A stretch of 64,000 bases of DNA from Quercus robur (Eukaryota; Streptophyta; Magnoliopsida; Fagales; Fagaceae). Positions within the stretch are counted from its first letter, which is position 1; the number at the start of each line of letters is the position of its first letter. The notes under the pieces were generated by a model. It worked only from the letters and a program-made list of their open reading frames with translations, searched no databases and was not told the origin of the DNA. Shown here piece after piece: positions 36,075 through 49,200 of the stretch. Both the position numbers and the translations under genes were made by a program. The stretch is from positions 44,554,843 to 44,618,842 of the forward strand of contig NC_065538.1 of NCBI RefSeq assembly GCF_932294415.1, in the 5' to 3' direction.

Positions 36075-38840
36075 CAGTGGTGGCTTCAAGAATTTTTCTT
36101 AAGGTGTTCCTTAAGAAGCATAATTTTTCTCAATGGGGGCTCTAGGAATTTTTCCCAAATGTATTGTTGTTTAGTTGTTTCACTAATTTGTTTGTCCTTT
36201 TTTTTTTTTTGGATAAGTGATTAATTTGTTTGTCTTTTATAAACCATAATTTGTTATATTGTTGTTTCATTAATTATAAAATTATTAATTGTTGTTTAGC
36301 CTAACATAATTTAATTTGTTTGTCTTTTATAATGTATTAGTTAATTAAATTATTAATTATTGTTTATTAGTTGCTTTCCCCAATTAATTATTGGTTAATT
36401 AATATCCCAAACAAACAAAATTAATTAGTTCAACTAATTACTATGGTTGTTTGATACTTGGAATATCACACTATTACTTAACAAAAAAAAAAAGTCAATA
36501 AATTGTGTAGCACAAAAATATATAGGCCGTATAGCTTAAGTCCAAGTCTAAAAAAGAGTGATTCATTACATATTTTATGACCATTAGTTGAACTAATCAA
36601 CTAGCACACAACCATATTTATTAATTATTAAATGCACACCTGCACTAGCACTAGCACACAGCACACTTGCACTACATGGCCCCATGCCCCCATCCACCCC
36701 CCAATTCAATAGACAAGACCCAATGCCTCATGGCCCCCCAATTACAAGACTAGAGCCAATCAATAAAGCCAATTTATTGTATCTCACCAAAAGACACCAA
36801 CACTAAAAGACAATTAATAATCTCACCAACACCAACACCGGATAAAGCCAAAAACAAGGTAAATATTAATAAAGAGAAACTAAGATGAAGAAAGAGAGAG
36901 ATTGAGATAAAGAGAGAGAGACTAAGAGACTGAGAAGTCTGAGATGAAGAGAGAGAGACTGAGACAGAGATTAAATACCTTGAGGTTAAGGGAGCAAGGA
37001 GGCCTGAGGCTGAGGGGCGATGCCGTCGGGACTCGGGCAGCACATCGAGGTGAGGAAAACCAATCTGATCTCCAATCCGGCAATCCGTTGGTTCTGCCGT
37101 TCTGGAGCTCAGTATATTGGGTTTATGGGTTAGGTGTTTTTCTTTAGACATTAGGTTAGGTTTCTTTCTTTCTTTCAAGTGTCGTCCGTTGGTTTCTGGG
37201 AATCTGATTTCAGTATATTGGGTTTTGGTTTTTTTTTTTTTTTTTTTTTTTTTGAGAATCCATGGGTTTGGTACTGTAATCTGTTGGGTTTGCTTTACCT
37301 TGTTTTTTTCTTTAGATTGGGTTTGCTTTACCGATTGATGTTGGGCTTTTTTCTTGGTGGGCTTGCTCTGTTACAATTTTATTTTATTTTTCATATTTTA
37401 GTTCAAAAAAATTTTTTTGGGGTTTTTTTTTTTTTTTTTTCCTGCTTGAAAGTAAAACAAATAATTTTTTTTTTTTTTTTGTTTATTTGAAGGTGTTCCT
37501 AATTTTGATTGAGGGTGTTCCTATTTTTTTTAAAGGGTAAACAAATAAAAAAAATTTAATTATTGTATATAAATATTTTTTTTTTTCAATTCAGGGTGTT
37601 CTTGGGAACTAGTGGCAGCTTCAGGAATTTTTCCCAGGGTATAATTTTTCTCAATGGGGGCTCCAGGAATTTTTCCCAAATGTATTGTTGTTTAGTTGTC
37701 TCATTAATTTGTTTGTCTTTTTTTTTTTTTTTTTGGATAAGTGATTAATATTTGTTTGTCTTTTATAAACCATAATTTGTTATATTGTTGTTTCATTAAT
37801 TATAAAATTATTAATTGTTGTTTAGCCTAACATAATTTAATTTTTTTGTCTTTTATAATGTATTAGTTAATTAAATTATTAATTATTGTTTATTAGTTGT
37901 TTTCCCCAATTAATTATTGGTTAATTAATATCCCAAACAAACAAAATTAATTAGTTCAACTAATTACTATGGTTGTTTGATACTTGAAATATCACACTAT
38001 TACTTAACAAAAAAAAGAAAAAAAAAAAGTCAATAAATCGTGCAGCACAAAAATATATAGGCCATATAGCTTAAGTCCAAGTCTAAAAAAGAGTGATTCA
38101 TTACATATTTTATGACCATTAGTTGAACTAATCAACTAGCACACAGCACACAACCATATTTATTAATTATTGGTTGCACACTTGCACTACCCGGCCCCAT
38201 GCCCCCGTCCACCCCCCAATTCAACAGACAAGCCCCAATGCCCCATGGCCCCCAATCACAAGACTAGAGCCAATCAATAAAGTCAATTTATTATATCTCA
38301 CCAAAAGACACCAACACCAACACTAAAAGACAATTAATAATCTCACCAACACCAACACCTTACACCAACACCAACACCAAATAATTCAACCAAAAAAACA
38401 AAAACAAAAACACCAACACCAACACCAAATAAAGCAAAAAACAAGGTAAATATTAATAAAGAGAAACTGAGATGAAGAGAGAGAGATTGAGACTGAGAGA
38501 GAGAAAGACTGAGAGACTGAGAAATCTGAGATGAAGAGAGAGAGACTGAGACAAAGATGAAATACCTTGAGGTTGAGGGAGCAAGGAGGCCTGAGGCTGA
38601 GGGGCGGCACCGTCGAGACTCGGGCAGCACGTCGAGGTGAGGAAGACCGATCCGATCTTCAATCTCCTTCTTTGATCTAGCGATCTCCTTCTCCGATCCG
38701 ACGATTTGTTGGTTCTGGCATTCTGCCATTCTGGAGCTCAGTATATTGGGTTTATGGGTTAGGTTTTTTTCTTTAGACTTTAGGTTAGGTTTCTTTCTTT
38801 CTTTCAAGCGCCGTTCGTTGGTTTCTAAGAATCTGATTTC

Positions 38841-38876
<36 letters not shown>

Positions 38877-39293
38877 AGAATTCGTGGGTTTGGTATTGTA
38901 ATCTGTTGGGTTTGCTTTACCTTGTTTTTTTCTTTATATTAGGTTTGCTTTACCGATTGATGTTGGGCTTTTTTCTTGGTGGGCTTACTCTATTACAATT
39001 TTATTTTATTTTTCATATTTTAGTTCAAATTTTTTTTTTGGGCTTTTTTTTTTCTTTTTTTTTTTGCTGCTTGAAAGTAGAACAAATAAATTTTTTTTTT
39101 TTTGCTTATTTAAGGGTGTTCCTAATTTTGATTGAGGGTGTTCCTATTTTATTTAAAGGGTAAACAAATAAAAAAATTAATTATTATATATAATTTTTTT
39201 TTTTCAATTCAGGGTGTTCCTGGGAACACCCTGTGACCAACGTGATGCCACCACTGCTGGGAACACCCTGGGACCAACTTGACGCCGCCACTA
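36075..39293. mobile_element. Non-autonomous hAT element with tandem-duplicated interior
   Basis: The outer ends CAGTGGTGGCTTCAAG and CTTGACGCCGCCACTA are inverted repeats fitting the hAT Y-A-R-N-G rule. An 8-bp duplication GAAAGGGA (36067-36074, 39294-39301) flanks it, and the matching place upstream of OMT copy 1 (near 30991) is empty. The interior is two head-to-tail copies of a block of about 1.5 kb (36075 to about 37611, then about 37612-39293), each with the same T-rich runs, GA-rich stretch and segment that gives 134- and 154-codon minus-strand frames. A second internal TIR-like AGTGGCAGCTTCAGG occurs at 37611. No transposase domain is visible. Confidence 0.75.
36774..37178 (-). other. 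Duplicated minus-strand ORF inside the hAT element
   Basis: This 134-codon frame has a relative at 38343-38807 in the second interior copy. Both begin M-K-E-R-K-K-P-N-L and share H-L-D-V-L-P-E-S-R-R, then degrade into Ser/Leu runs from GA repeats. I do not recognise it. It may be the 5' end of an ancestral transposase transcript. I do not call it a gene. Confidence 0.3.
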
Positions 39294-39301
39294 GAAAGGG
39301 A

Positions 39302-39978
39302 GGAGAAAGAGCAAGAGTAAGAGGAGACAGAGAGAAGAGAAAGCCTATAAGAAAAGAAGAGATAAGAGAGAGACAATATTTTATAATAAATAATTTATAA
39401 CAACTTACTATAATTCCTATAAGAATTCACTATAGTATGGTTGTAAAAAATTTTGGGCTTACACACCAAGATAAAAAAAGGATTTTAACATTTTGAGGTT
39501 GTAAAGTAGCAATTTGAGAGTTTTATAACCCCCAATACTAATGCCCTTATAACACTTATGGATAAATATATTTTACCAATTTTTTTGTAATTTTTTTTTT
39601 GGTATTTATTTTTTTGTAATTGTTAATATGACTTATTGTCTTACATCAAGCATGCCTAACTAATTTGCAAATTTAGCTAAAGCTGTTTATACAAATGACA
39701 GTGAACCTTCCTTTTTTTGGGGCTAAAAAATGACACTAAATCTAAAACAACTCACTCATCCATCCCCTCGCCATAAATAGATCCTTTTTTAATGAAGGTC
39801 TATTTCAAAGCTTCTTGTACATCTCGGTCAAGCTGCTTGGTCTTATATAGATTTTTGTCATGGAGAGGTGGCCCATTACTGTTGCCATAATTTTTGTCAT
39901 GGGCATGGGTAGGGTTGTCCAACACATAAGAATTGACTACAGCACTCTTTTCTTGACACAAATTTCATAAGTTTAATT
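39302..39978. other. 3' flank of the OMT copy 3 unit, no gene
   Basis: Sequence paralogous to 31000-31650, i.e. the spacer between tandem O-methyltransferase units. Confidence 0.5.
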
Positions 39979-39994
39979 ATTGAAGAAAGTTTTA

Positions 39995-40185
39995 CCACCG
40001 CATATCCTTGATGCGATGGTTACTTTAAGTATAAATGCTTGTGAGGTGTGAGGGGTAAGGGTCAAGATTCAAATCTCCATAAAAAAGTTTCACACACATA
40101 TACACTTAGATTATATTATAATCAAATTTCTATCTTAAAAAAATAATAATAATAAAATAAAATAAAATAAAATAAAATAAAATTT
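39995..40185 (+). mobile_element. tRNA-derived SINE
   Basis: A 191-bp insert flanked by a perfect 16-bp duplication ATTGAAGAAAGTTTTA (39979-39994, 40186-40201). It contains an A-box-like gcgatggttac, a B-box-like gtcaagattcaaatctcc (about 40068-40079 core) and a 3' tail of (AAAAT)n. The matching site downstream of OMT copy 2 is empty. This is a textbook retroposed SINE structure; the family name is not known to me. Confidence 0.85.
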
Positions 40186-40328
40186 ATTGAAGAAAGTTTT
40201 AAGACTACGCAATTTCAAGATTGACACAACTTCAATTCCCCGGCTGACACTAATCCACATGGCATTCAGGCTTACAGTACATGATTTATTCAATGATCAT
40301 AAAATCTTATTACAGCACATCATTGCTG

Positions 40329-43300
40329 CTAAGGATAAACCTCAATAAGGGACCTTAAACCAAATAAGGGTTTTATCTTGTAGTGACTGAAACCAGCCTC
40401 CAAGAAGAGCTTTTCCCATTCCTTCTCGCCTCTCTCTCTTCCAGTAACCACAACCATCATCAACATGTCAAAAAAGAGTTTTGTGCTCGTAATTTCATGC
40501 TCATCTTTTTTCTCGTCAATCACTATGTCTATGATGATCACCTTTCCCTCCTTTCCTTTGTTTGAAATAGCTTCTCGGCATTTTCTCAGTACCTTCACGC
40601 ATTCTTCATTACTCAAAGCGTGTAAAACCAACTGCAATTAGTTATTTTCACCATCAGGACAATGAAAACATGATGTAATTTATTTAGGCTAACCATAAAT
40701 AACACAACCAAGAGTATAATCATTCTCTAAAATTGTGCCCTTCCTCATTGTATTGAAATAGCATATCATCACTTCACCTAAAGTTTGAAATTGACTATCA
40801 ATTTGTGCATAACCTGAGAGCACATTTATATGAATAAGAAAAGAAATCCACACAAGACAATATTATTTAACATCAATGGCAGTTCCAGGATTTTTTTCCT
40901 AAGGGATCAGCAGTGGCGAAGCTAAAAATTTGTCATCGGAGAGCTAGAAAAAATAAAATAATAATTTGTTTTTCTTGTATATATAACTTTCATATTATAT
41001 ACAATAATATAAAATAGTATACAATACTATATTTTACAATAGTCTAAAAAAGTTATTAATAGTTTAAAGATCGATAAGATAACCACGGTTGAATGCATAA
41101 ACAAATATAATTAAATAAATAATCATACATTTTTTTGTCAAATTAATAATAACTTATTATATTTATACTAGTCGCTAAGCACACACATTGCACGTGCTCA
41201 GATGCTCTTCTATTTTTTTGGGTAAAGGTTAATAATTTGTATTTATTATAATTTGGAGATATTTTTTTTTTTAAACAAATAAATAGGATAAACTTAGAGA
41301 TAAGGAAAAATAAGATGAACCTGAGGGAAAAGAAAACTAAATTTTAGGAGTTCTCTTAGTTTTTATTTTTAAAATTAGGGTGTTTTACTATAAAAATGCT
41401 AAATTTTAGGGAATAAAAAGATGAGCATGAGGGGGAAAAATCCTAAATTTTAAGAGTTTCATTTTTGAATTCAAAATAAAATTTGTTATTAAACATTTAT
41501 GACCTTATTTCTAAGAGAAGTTACCCTTCATTAATGAAAATATTTTTGAACTACATAAAAATCTAGTTCAAAGAAGGGAATCCTCTTATATAGAATATAG
41601 ATGTAAATAAAAAATAAATAAATATATATATATATATATATATGTAAGGACACGATTTGTAATGACCCGCAACAATGTTGGGTTCGCACGTAAAAAGGCC
41701 CAAACAATATCATTTATAGAGCGTGGGTTTGAAAGGCTAGGCCTTGATTACCAGACGGTGGGTTTTTCATGGTGTTCATACGTAATTAAATCGTGTTCGC
41801 CCTAGGAGTCTTTCTCCTGGAGGCGGGCTGGAAGGCTCTGGTTTTTGGCCATTTTTCCCAGCCCCTTAGCTGGATTGCTTGCTTTTTCTTTTATATTAGC
41901 CTGTGTTCCTTATCCTTCGTCCACGTGTAGGGTCGACCTTTCCAAGACTGATACTTGTCCCATCAGCCCATACCCAAAGTCGTTGGGGGTGGTTGTAAAA
42001 GTCGGAAAGCATAGCTCTGTCAGGTGCAGAGTATTGAATGGCAGTAAGGGCGGTTTTCCCTATGTCCTTGGTCGTTATATTATCCAGCGTACCCTCCTTT
42101 ATTGACCTAGATATTTTAGATGTTTTTCAAACTGTTCCTATACCGCTTTTGACCTTCCCCCTAGGGAGATCCCGGATATGCCGAGGACAGAATCATCCTC
42201 GGCTGGCCCCAAGACTATTTGGGCTTTTATTACCTATCCTCGGCTCTAACCTTCCTTGGCCCGAGCCTTGGGCCCTAATGAATAAATGGGCCAGGGTCAC
42301 AAATTATTGGGCCCCACAATAGCCCCTCAAAATCGTGCTGTCCGACCTTTTGGTTGGAGAGGAGGGTTTTGGTAATGCCAAGCCTTTATTACGGTTCGTT
42401 TAACTCGATCCTTCATTAATGTTGGTGTCTCTTCATCTATCCAGGAAACATACTGGGCTACGAGACATTCTTTTAAATTCATTCACAATGAGTTCCTGCT
42501 GTTTGCTTATCCAAAACGCGCCTTTAATGATTTCCCTTTACGAGACCATTCAAATTCGACGGTTATTGACGGTGTGGGGAAGTGGAACGGGTATATTCTC
42601 GTTTTACAGATTTTCTTGGAAATCTGGACAGATTAAATACCTTCCGTTTTGCCCTTCATATAAGAAGAAAAGCAAGAGGTTATTTTTCTTGTACAGAGAC
42701 CATTTTTAATCCTTCTGAAATCTGAAACACTTAGCCTCCTCCAGAGTTTACTCTATCCGCTACTTACACCCTAAATTGTGTTACGTTCGAGATAGGAGTA
42801 AGTAATGCAGGAACCACACCCTCCCTAGAAATACCATGTCCTTATGAAGCTCAAAATGGCTCGATCAGGGCAAGGATGGCAGAGGCTCAAGATCCTTCTT
42901 AACCTCCTTTCAGCCAAAATCCGAAGCAGGGGCTCGTCGTGTCAAACTTTTGGCGCGGATGAGCCGGGGTCACCCATTATCAGTACCAGCCACTCTCTTA
43001 CGAGCATATCTAACATGGCACCAGCGTGTTAGGAGTCAGGACTGACGCAGGGACAAAGTATCCCTGCTTCTTCCTCTCTTCCTTCACTGGTGCCTCCTTT
43101 TGCCTCTCTTTCTTCTTCTTTCCACCACCAGATCATCCTGGTACTTTTCCTTCTTCCTCTTCTTCTCCTCCCCCACCAAGGAAGGTCCTCCTCTCAATAT
43201 GGACGTCAACGGGGCAGAGTTTGGAAAGACTTGGGAGCAGAGCCTGAAAGGATTTCTGGCTGTTCGTTTGTTGTTGTTTTTTTTTATTATTATTGTTTTT

Positions 43301-45401
43301 GTAACTCATTTTCTGTATAGGCTTGTTTAAGCCCTTCTTTGTACACTATAATATCCCTTGATATTAATAAAAATTATCATTGCTTTATTTCGTATGTTCT
43401 ATCTCTTCTTTTTTGGAATGGATGTGTCGTAAATAGACGCGCTACTTTGCGACTTCTCTTTGATATCTATACTTTGAACGATGCTTAAGGCAAAAATCCC
43501 AGTTACTAAAAAGATCTTGCTCTGTGCTTATTGAAACTATCCGACTTAATAATATTGAATCGAACAAATGATACTTAAGGCTGAAATGCTTACTAAGAAG
43601 AAAAGGAAAAGATATTATGATGAACTTATCAGAGTTGTTTAGCACAATAATGCCGACCTGAGAAAACAACACTTACCCCAAAATAGCCGGGATGAGAACT
43701 GAATGCTCGGTGCAGTGCAGGAGGTGATCATCCGAAGACATATAACCCAAGAATGAATCAACCCCTACAGGTTGCTGAGTAATAAGGTGTTTCGCCATCT
43801 TCCTAATAACTTTCATAGCTTTAACCTCTTCTGGTATTTGACATGAGGGTTGAGCAACTTAGAATTTTTATTAAGTAGCCGACCTTTCCACAGGTTTGAG
43901 TCCGAGGACCATGCAATACCTTGGTTCTGTCCAAAACTTGATTTTGATAAGTAGTTGGTTTCCCCATAGGTTTGAGTCCAAGAACCATACAATACCTTGG
44001 TTCTGTCCAAAACTTGATTTTGATAAGTAGTTGGTTTCCCCATAGGTTTGAGTCCGAGGACCATGCAATACCTTGGTTCTGTCCAAAACTTGATTTTGAT
44101 AAGTAGTTGGTTTCCCCATAGGTTTGAGTCCGAGGACCATACAATACATTGGTTCTGTCCAAAACTTGATTTTGATAAGTAGTTGGTTTCCCCATAGGTT
44201 GAGTCTGAGGACCATGCAATACCTTGGTTCTGTCTAAAACTTGATTTTGATAAGTAGTTGGTTTCCCCATAGGTTTGAGTCCGAGGACCATGCAATACCT
44301 TAGTTCTGTCCAAAACTTGATTTTGATAAGTAGTTGGTTTCCCCATAGGTTTGAGTCCGAGGACCATGCAATACCTTGGTTCTGTCCAAAACTTGATTTT
44401 GATAAGTAGTTGGTTTCCCCATAGGTTTGAGTCCGAGGACCATGCAATACCTTGGTTCTGTCCAAAACTTGATTTTGATAAGTAGTTGGGGGAATTAACC
44501 CCTCGGCTATGGTATGAGACCTTGGTTTTAGGGGAATTAGCTCCTCGGCCAAGCCCCTAGAATCATCCGTGCGGCTGACGTTACGAAGCGTAGCCCCTAG
44601 TAAAGAAACATGGCCCCTAGTGGAACTTTACACTAGAACACTACAACCGGCTGTTAGAAATGACAAGGGAACTGTCTCGACCTACCGCCTATGCCAACAC
44701 ACAAGTCTTTCCCACAGACGGCGCCAATTGTAAGGACACGATTTGTAACGACCCACAACAGTGTTGGGTTCACACGTAAAAAGACCCAAACAATATCATT
44801 TATAGAGCGTGGGTTTGAAAGGCTAGGCCTTGATCACCAGACGATGGGTTTTTCATGGTGTTCATACGTAATTAAATTGTGTTCGCCCTAGGAGTCTTTC
44901 TCCTGGAGGCGGGCTGGGAGGTTTTGGTTTTTGGCCATTTTTCCCAGCCCCTTAGCTGAATTGCTTGCTTTTCCTTTTATATTAGCCTGTGTTCCTTATC
45001 CTTCGTCCACGTGTAGGGTCGACCTTTCCAAGACTGATACTTGTCCCATCAGCCCATACCCAAAGTCGTTGGGGGTGGTTGTAAAAGTCGGAAAGCATAG
45101 CTCTGTCAGATGCAGAGTGTTGAATGGCAGTAAGGGCGGTTTTCCCTATGTCCTTGGTCGTTATATTATCCAGCGTACCCTCCTTTATTAACCTAGATAT
45201 TTTAGATGTTTTCCAAACTGTTCCTATACCGCTTTTGACCTTCCCCCTAGGGAGATCCCGGATATGCCGAGGACAGAATCATCCTCGGCTGGCCCCAAGA
45301 CTATTTGGGCTTTTATTACCTATCCTCGGCTCTAACCTTCCTCGGCCCGAGCCTTGGGCCCTAATGAATAAATGGGCCAGGGTCACAAATTATTGGGCCC
45401 C

Positions 45402-45445
<44 letters not shown>

Positions 45446-46201
45446 AAGAAGAATAGTAACATGGCTAGTAGTAGGATTAAGAGTCTGAGACTAATTGCGA
45501 AACTAAGAAAAAATAATAATAATCGATGTAAGGTTATGCTTTTGAAGTGTATGACTTTTTAATTATACACATGGTCACTTTCTTAGAATTGGAGCAAGTA
45601 CTAAAAGACTTCTTAGACTTGGAAATCTATAGAGTATTTATCAAACAGAGAGAAAAAGTAAGAAAACATAGAAGGGAGAAAGAGAAATCAAGATCGAGAA
45701 TGAGAAAAGAATCACATATACAAATTTGTAGGTTGTAATGGTAGTGTAATTTTTTGCTGATAAAGAGAAAAAGTGCAGGGAAAAACAACTTCATTTCGTT
45801 GTCAATGGCAAAGTATGCCAGAGTCCAAGAGAGAATTTTTTTTTTTTTTTTAAATGAAGAAGCAAAAATTTAAAACATATTTTTCTTTCTTATAAAATTA
45901 AATATTTTAAAAATAGTGCTAGTGACACAATACTTTCACAAAAATTTTACAACAAAATCTACATGGCAAGTTGTTAAAGGTAGGTAAAAAAGTGATGTAT
46001 AAGCCAAAAAAAAAAAAAAAAAAGTGATGTCAGTTGTGGGTCTAGATAAAACAAGTTATAACTTGCCACTTAACTTTATAGCAGAATTATTATTAAAGTA
46101 GCATTAAGATAATCATATTCAAGCTTATTTTACCTAGGTATAAACAAAATATAGGGTCAAAGTGTTTAAATTTTTAATTTGGGGGGTTAAAATAAAAAAT
46201 T

Positions 46202-46249
<48 letters not shown>

Positions 46250-49200
46250 GGCCAAGTCAGGGGTTCATTTGAACCCCATTGCTTGCATGTAACGCCACCC
46301 TACTTAACATGGTTTGACCAATTACACGTGTATACACATGAGAAAGACAACTGTTAGGACATATGTTATTTGATGTTAGAAATATATGTCAATTTAGAAT
46401 TGCCTAATCTTTTGATAAAACGCACTTTACTTGTAATTGGGTAGATCTAGGATGTGTTTAATATTTCAAGGAACAAGATTTCAAGTTCAAGTATTAAAGC
46501 CATGCAAGTCTGTCCAAAAAACAAGTGAAGAAGTGCTGGATTTTAAAGTTCGACAGCTAGCATCTATCGAGGTTTAAAAAGCTATTGAAGCCCGAAACTC
46601 GACAGCTAGCTTGATAGATTCTTGTTGAGGTCTAAAAAGTTATAACACTGTACCAAGGCCCAGAATGGCACAGTAAGCTAAACTTCATGGAAAAAACAAT
46701 AAAAGGCTTGAGCTCATAACAAGGAAAAAAGGGATGGTAGGCCCAAATCCATTCAAAAAGATTTAAGCCCAAGACCCACGAAGGGAGGGGTCTTCGAAAC
46801 GAAGGGAAGAAAGGAAGAAGCCCAACTCACCAAAATTAGAAAATCAAAAGGGAGTCCAGTAATAAGAACTGGGCCAGGATACCCAGGGACTGCCAGCAGC
46901 TCAGAGTCCTCGGGACATGCAGCAAAACTAGGATGAGATTAAGATAGCTCAAAAGAAGTATCCAGAAATACAAGGAACGAAGAACATATACATCCTTATT
47001 TGTCACCCAATGATGCAGAAAGGAATCAGAGAGCTTGGGGACTAACAATTCATGAACAAAGGGCCGGTACCTCAAGGAACCCAAAAAGAAGAACCACGAA
47101 GGGAAGTAGTAGAGAAAATTTTCAACCTGGCAGAGATGGAATCAGCTCACTCAGGAAAAATGACAAAAGGAAAGGTAGCCAAAAAGTTGAATTTGAAAAG
47201 GTGGGGTGTAGAAGCCTTGAAGGAAGAAAGATTAGAGGTCAGTTCTCTAGGAACACCCCATAACGGAAAGTCAGCAAGAGGCTTTTGGGGAAAAAGTACC
47301 AAAAGAAGAAAACTACAAGAAACAAGTAAGGGACCAGCCACCAAAGTTGCTGGCACAACATGGGCTCTAGTACCCAGGGAAGCAAATTAGGGGAATCAGT
47401 GGTACTTCGAAACCCTAGGCTGATACTATAAAAGGGGAAGCATCCAACAGTGAAGGGGCATTCAGTAACAGTGAATCAGAATAGAATCGTTGAGAAAACT
47501 CTGTCAAAAACTCAAAGAAAGTAGTAAAAAAAAGAGAAATATCGCCCGATATTCTAAAAACAGCCACTATAGAACATATTTGGATTCAAAGGAATTCAAA
47601 CTTTGCAAGTCTTAGAGGCTTGGAAAGCCATCTAAGTTTATAATTTTTGAATTTATTTGGACCTTGTAACACGTCTTAGTGAGCACATTGTAATTCACAA
47701 TTAAGAAAAGTAATGAAATATCTCACATAATTTTAAGGATCCCTAGCATTTATTTTGCGTCTTTCTTCATTACATTTTTCCTTTACTGTTTCTTGCTATT
47801 CCATACATATATATTTCTTGTTTGCTAGTATGTATGTATTGTAAGATTCTTGCTTTGTACACCACTTGGTTTGTAATCAGCTCATTTAGCTACGGTGAAC
47901 CAAGCCCAGTCCCTTGAAACAACAACTAAAAGGCCCAAGGTCCTTACTTCTACTTGGGCCTGGACATTGTCCGAAAAAAGAGCCTCACAATACCTTATCT
48001 GTCGAGATTTATGAAATTCAGTTTTTCAGAACTGATTTTACTCCAATCCGTGAGTATATGTTTAGAATTTCTTTTCTCACAACCCTAAACATATATAAGG
48101 ATTATTTTAAGGGCCGTCAAAGGTTGTGCAAGTGTAAAGCAAAGTTGTGTTCATGCAAATTGTGACTAGAGACAAAATTTGCCCCAGTTCATCTTTCTCT
48201 TGAAAAAGCTACTGTGTTTGTACACCTTAGGGTTTTTTGATCAAGGAGCTTCGTGATCTTCATCATGTGATGAACTGAAGAACTTTGCAGCCAACATTTT
48301 TCTCAAGTTAGTGATTAAGTCGCATACTAGGATCCGCGCATCTATTGGTTAGTCACGTACTAGGAGTCGTGCATTAAAAATGAGAGATTGTCACTGCAGA
48401 ACAAGTCCAATTGGGTATTGGGTAAGGGTTCAACTGTAGGTTGGTATAAGGTACTGTGATTCATTTACTCGTAACTGCTTGTTTTGATAATAGTGAATTC
48501 TCGGGAGTGGTGACCTTAAAATCACCCGGTGAGGTTTTTGCCGTGTAGGTTTTCCCCATTCATAGACAAATCACTGTGTCAATTTAATTTCCGCTGCACT
48601 TTAGTTAATTGGTGATTTTTTTGTGCTACCACGTATTTTACATGTTAATTAAATTAATTAATTAACTTGGCTAAATCAATTGGATAATTTATCACAATGA
48701 GTCAATACATTCTTGGCCTATCAACAACTAAAGTTGTGAATCAAACTCATAAACTCTTATAAATAACACTTACACAAACCTCATAAACATAAACTAAGAA
48801 AGAAGGGAAACTCAGTAAGGCTAGATATCATTCAAGTTTAACAAAGCCCTTGAGAATTAAGGAATTGAGCTTGGAATTCACCAGAAATTTGAGAAATTTT
48901 CATACAAGTATTTTATTTCAGTATGATGAAACCAATCTAGAATAGTACATATTTATTAAAGCCTTTTTGGGTTTCTAACATACTTCTTTAAAAATGAAAA
49001 TTATAAAAATACACTGCAATTTTCTATGATTTAGCTTAAAATCCAAATTACCCATATAAAATACATTAAAATGAAATAACTAAATTTAGCTTAGGGTCAA
49101 TAATAAGTGTGTGTTTAGCATTGACTTAAAAAGTCAGTTTTTTTTACTATTCAACTTATTTGTACTACTATTTATAGATCTCATTGCACTTTTTGATACT

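Larger units (their letters stand above)
41643..45404 (-). mobile_element. Non-autonomous Gypsy-type LTR element (LARD-like)
   Basis: Two 676-bp LTRs (41643-42318 and 44729-45404) with TGTAAGG...CCCCACA ends, flanked by ATATA on both sides (41638-41642, 45405-45409; inside a TA repeat, so the duplication is less informative). Beside the right LTR the minus strand reads TTGGCGCCGTCTGTGGG, the GGCGCC type of primer binding site common in plant Ty3/Gypsy elements; beside the left LTR is a purine tract (attttgaggggctat). The element therefore reads on the minus strand. The 2410-bp interior has no gag or pol domain. By eye the LTRs differ at about 18 of 676 positions, older than the TR-GAG insertion. 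Confidence 0.88.
40874..46302. mobile_element. hAT-like element, itself carrying nested insertions
   Basis: The outer ends CAATGGCAGTTCC and GTAACGCCACCCTA fit the hAT rule. Flanking 8-mers TTTAACAT (40866-40873) and CTTAACAT (46303-46310) are a near-perfect duplication, and copies 1 and 2 have the single site. Nested inside are a Helitron (41168-41601) and a Gypsy-type LTR element (41643-45404). Without the LTR element, about 1.66 kb remains. A (TA)n tract is at 46207-46245. No transposase seen. Confidence 0.65.

Noticed and set aside
43892-44488. CRISPR-like array
   Set aside because: The 76-bp units are contiguous with no unique spacers, and the sequence is a plant retroelement.
43813-44552. 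Repeat-protein genes of 184 and 243 codons
   Set aside because: They are frame shadows of the 76-bp non-coding tandem array; no start context or non-repeat domain supports a gene.
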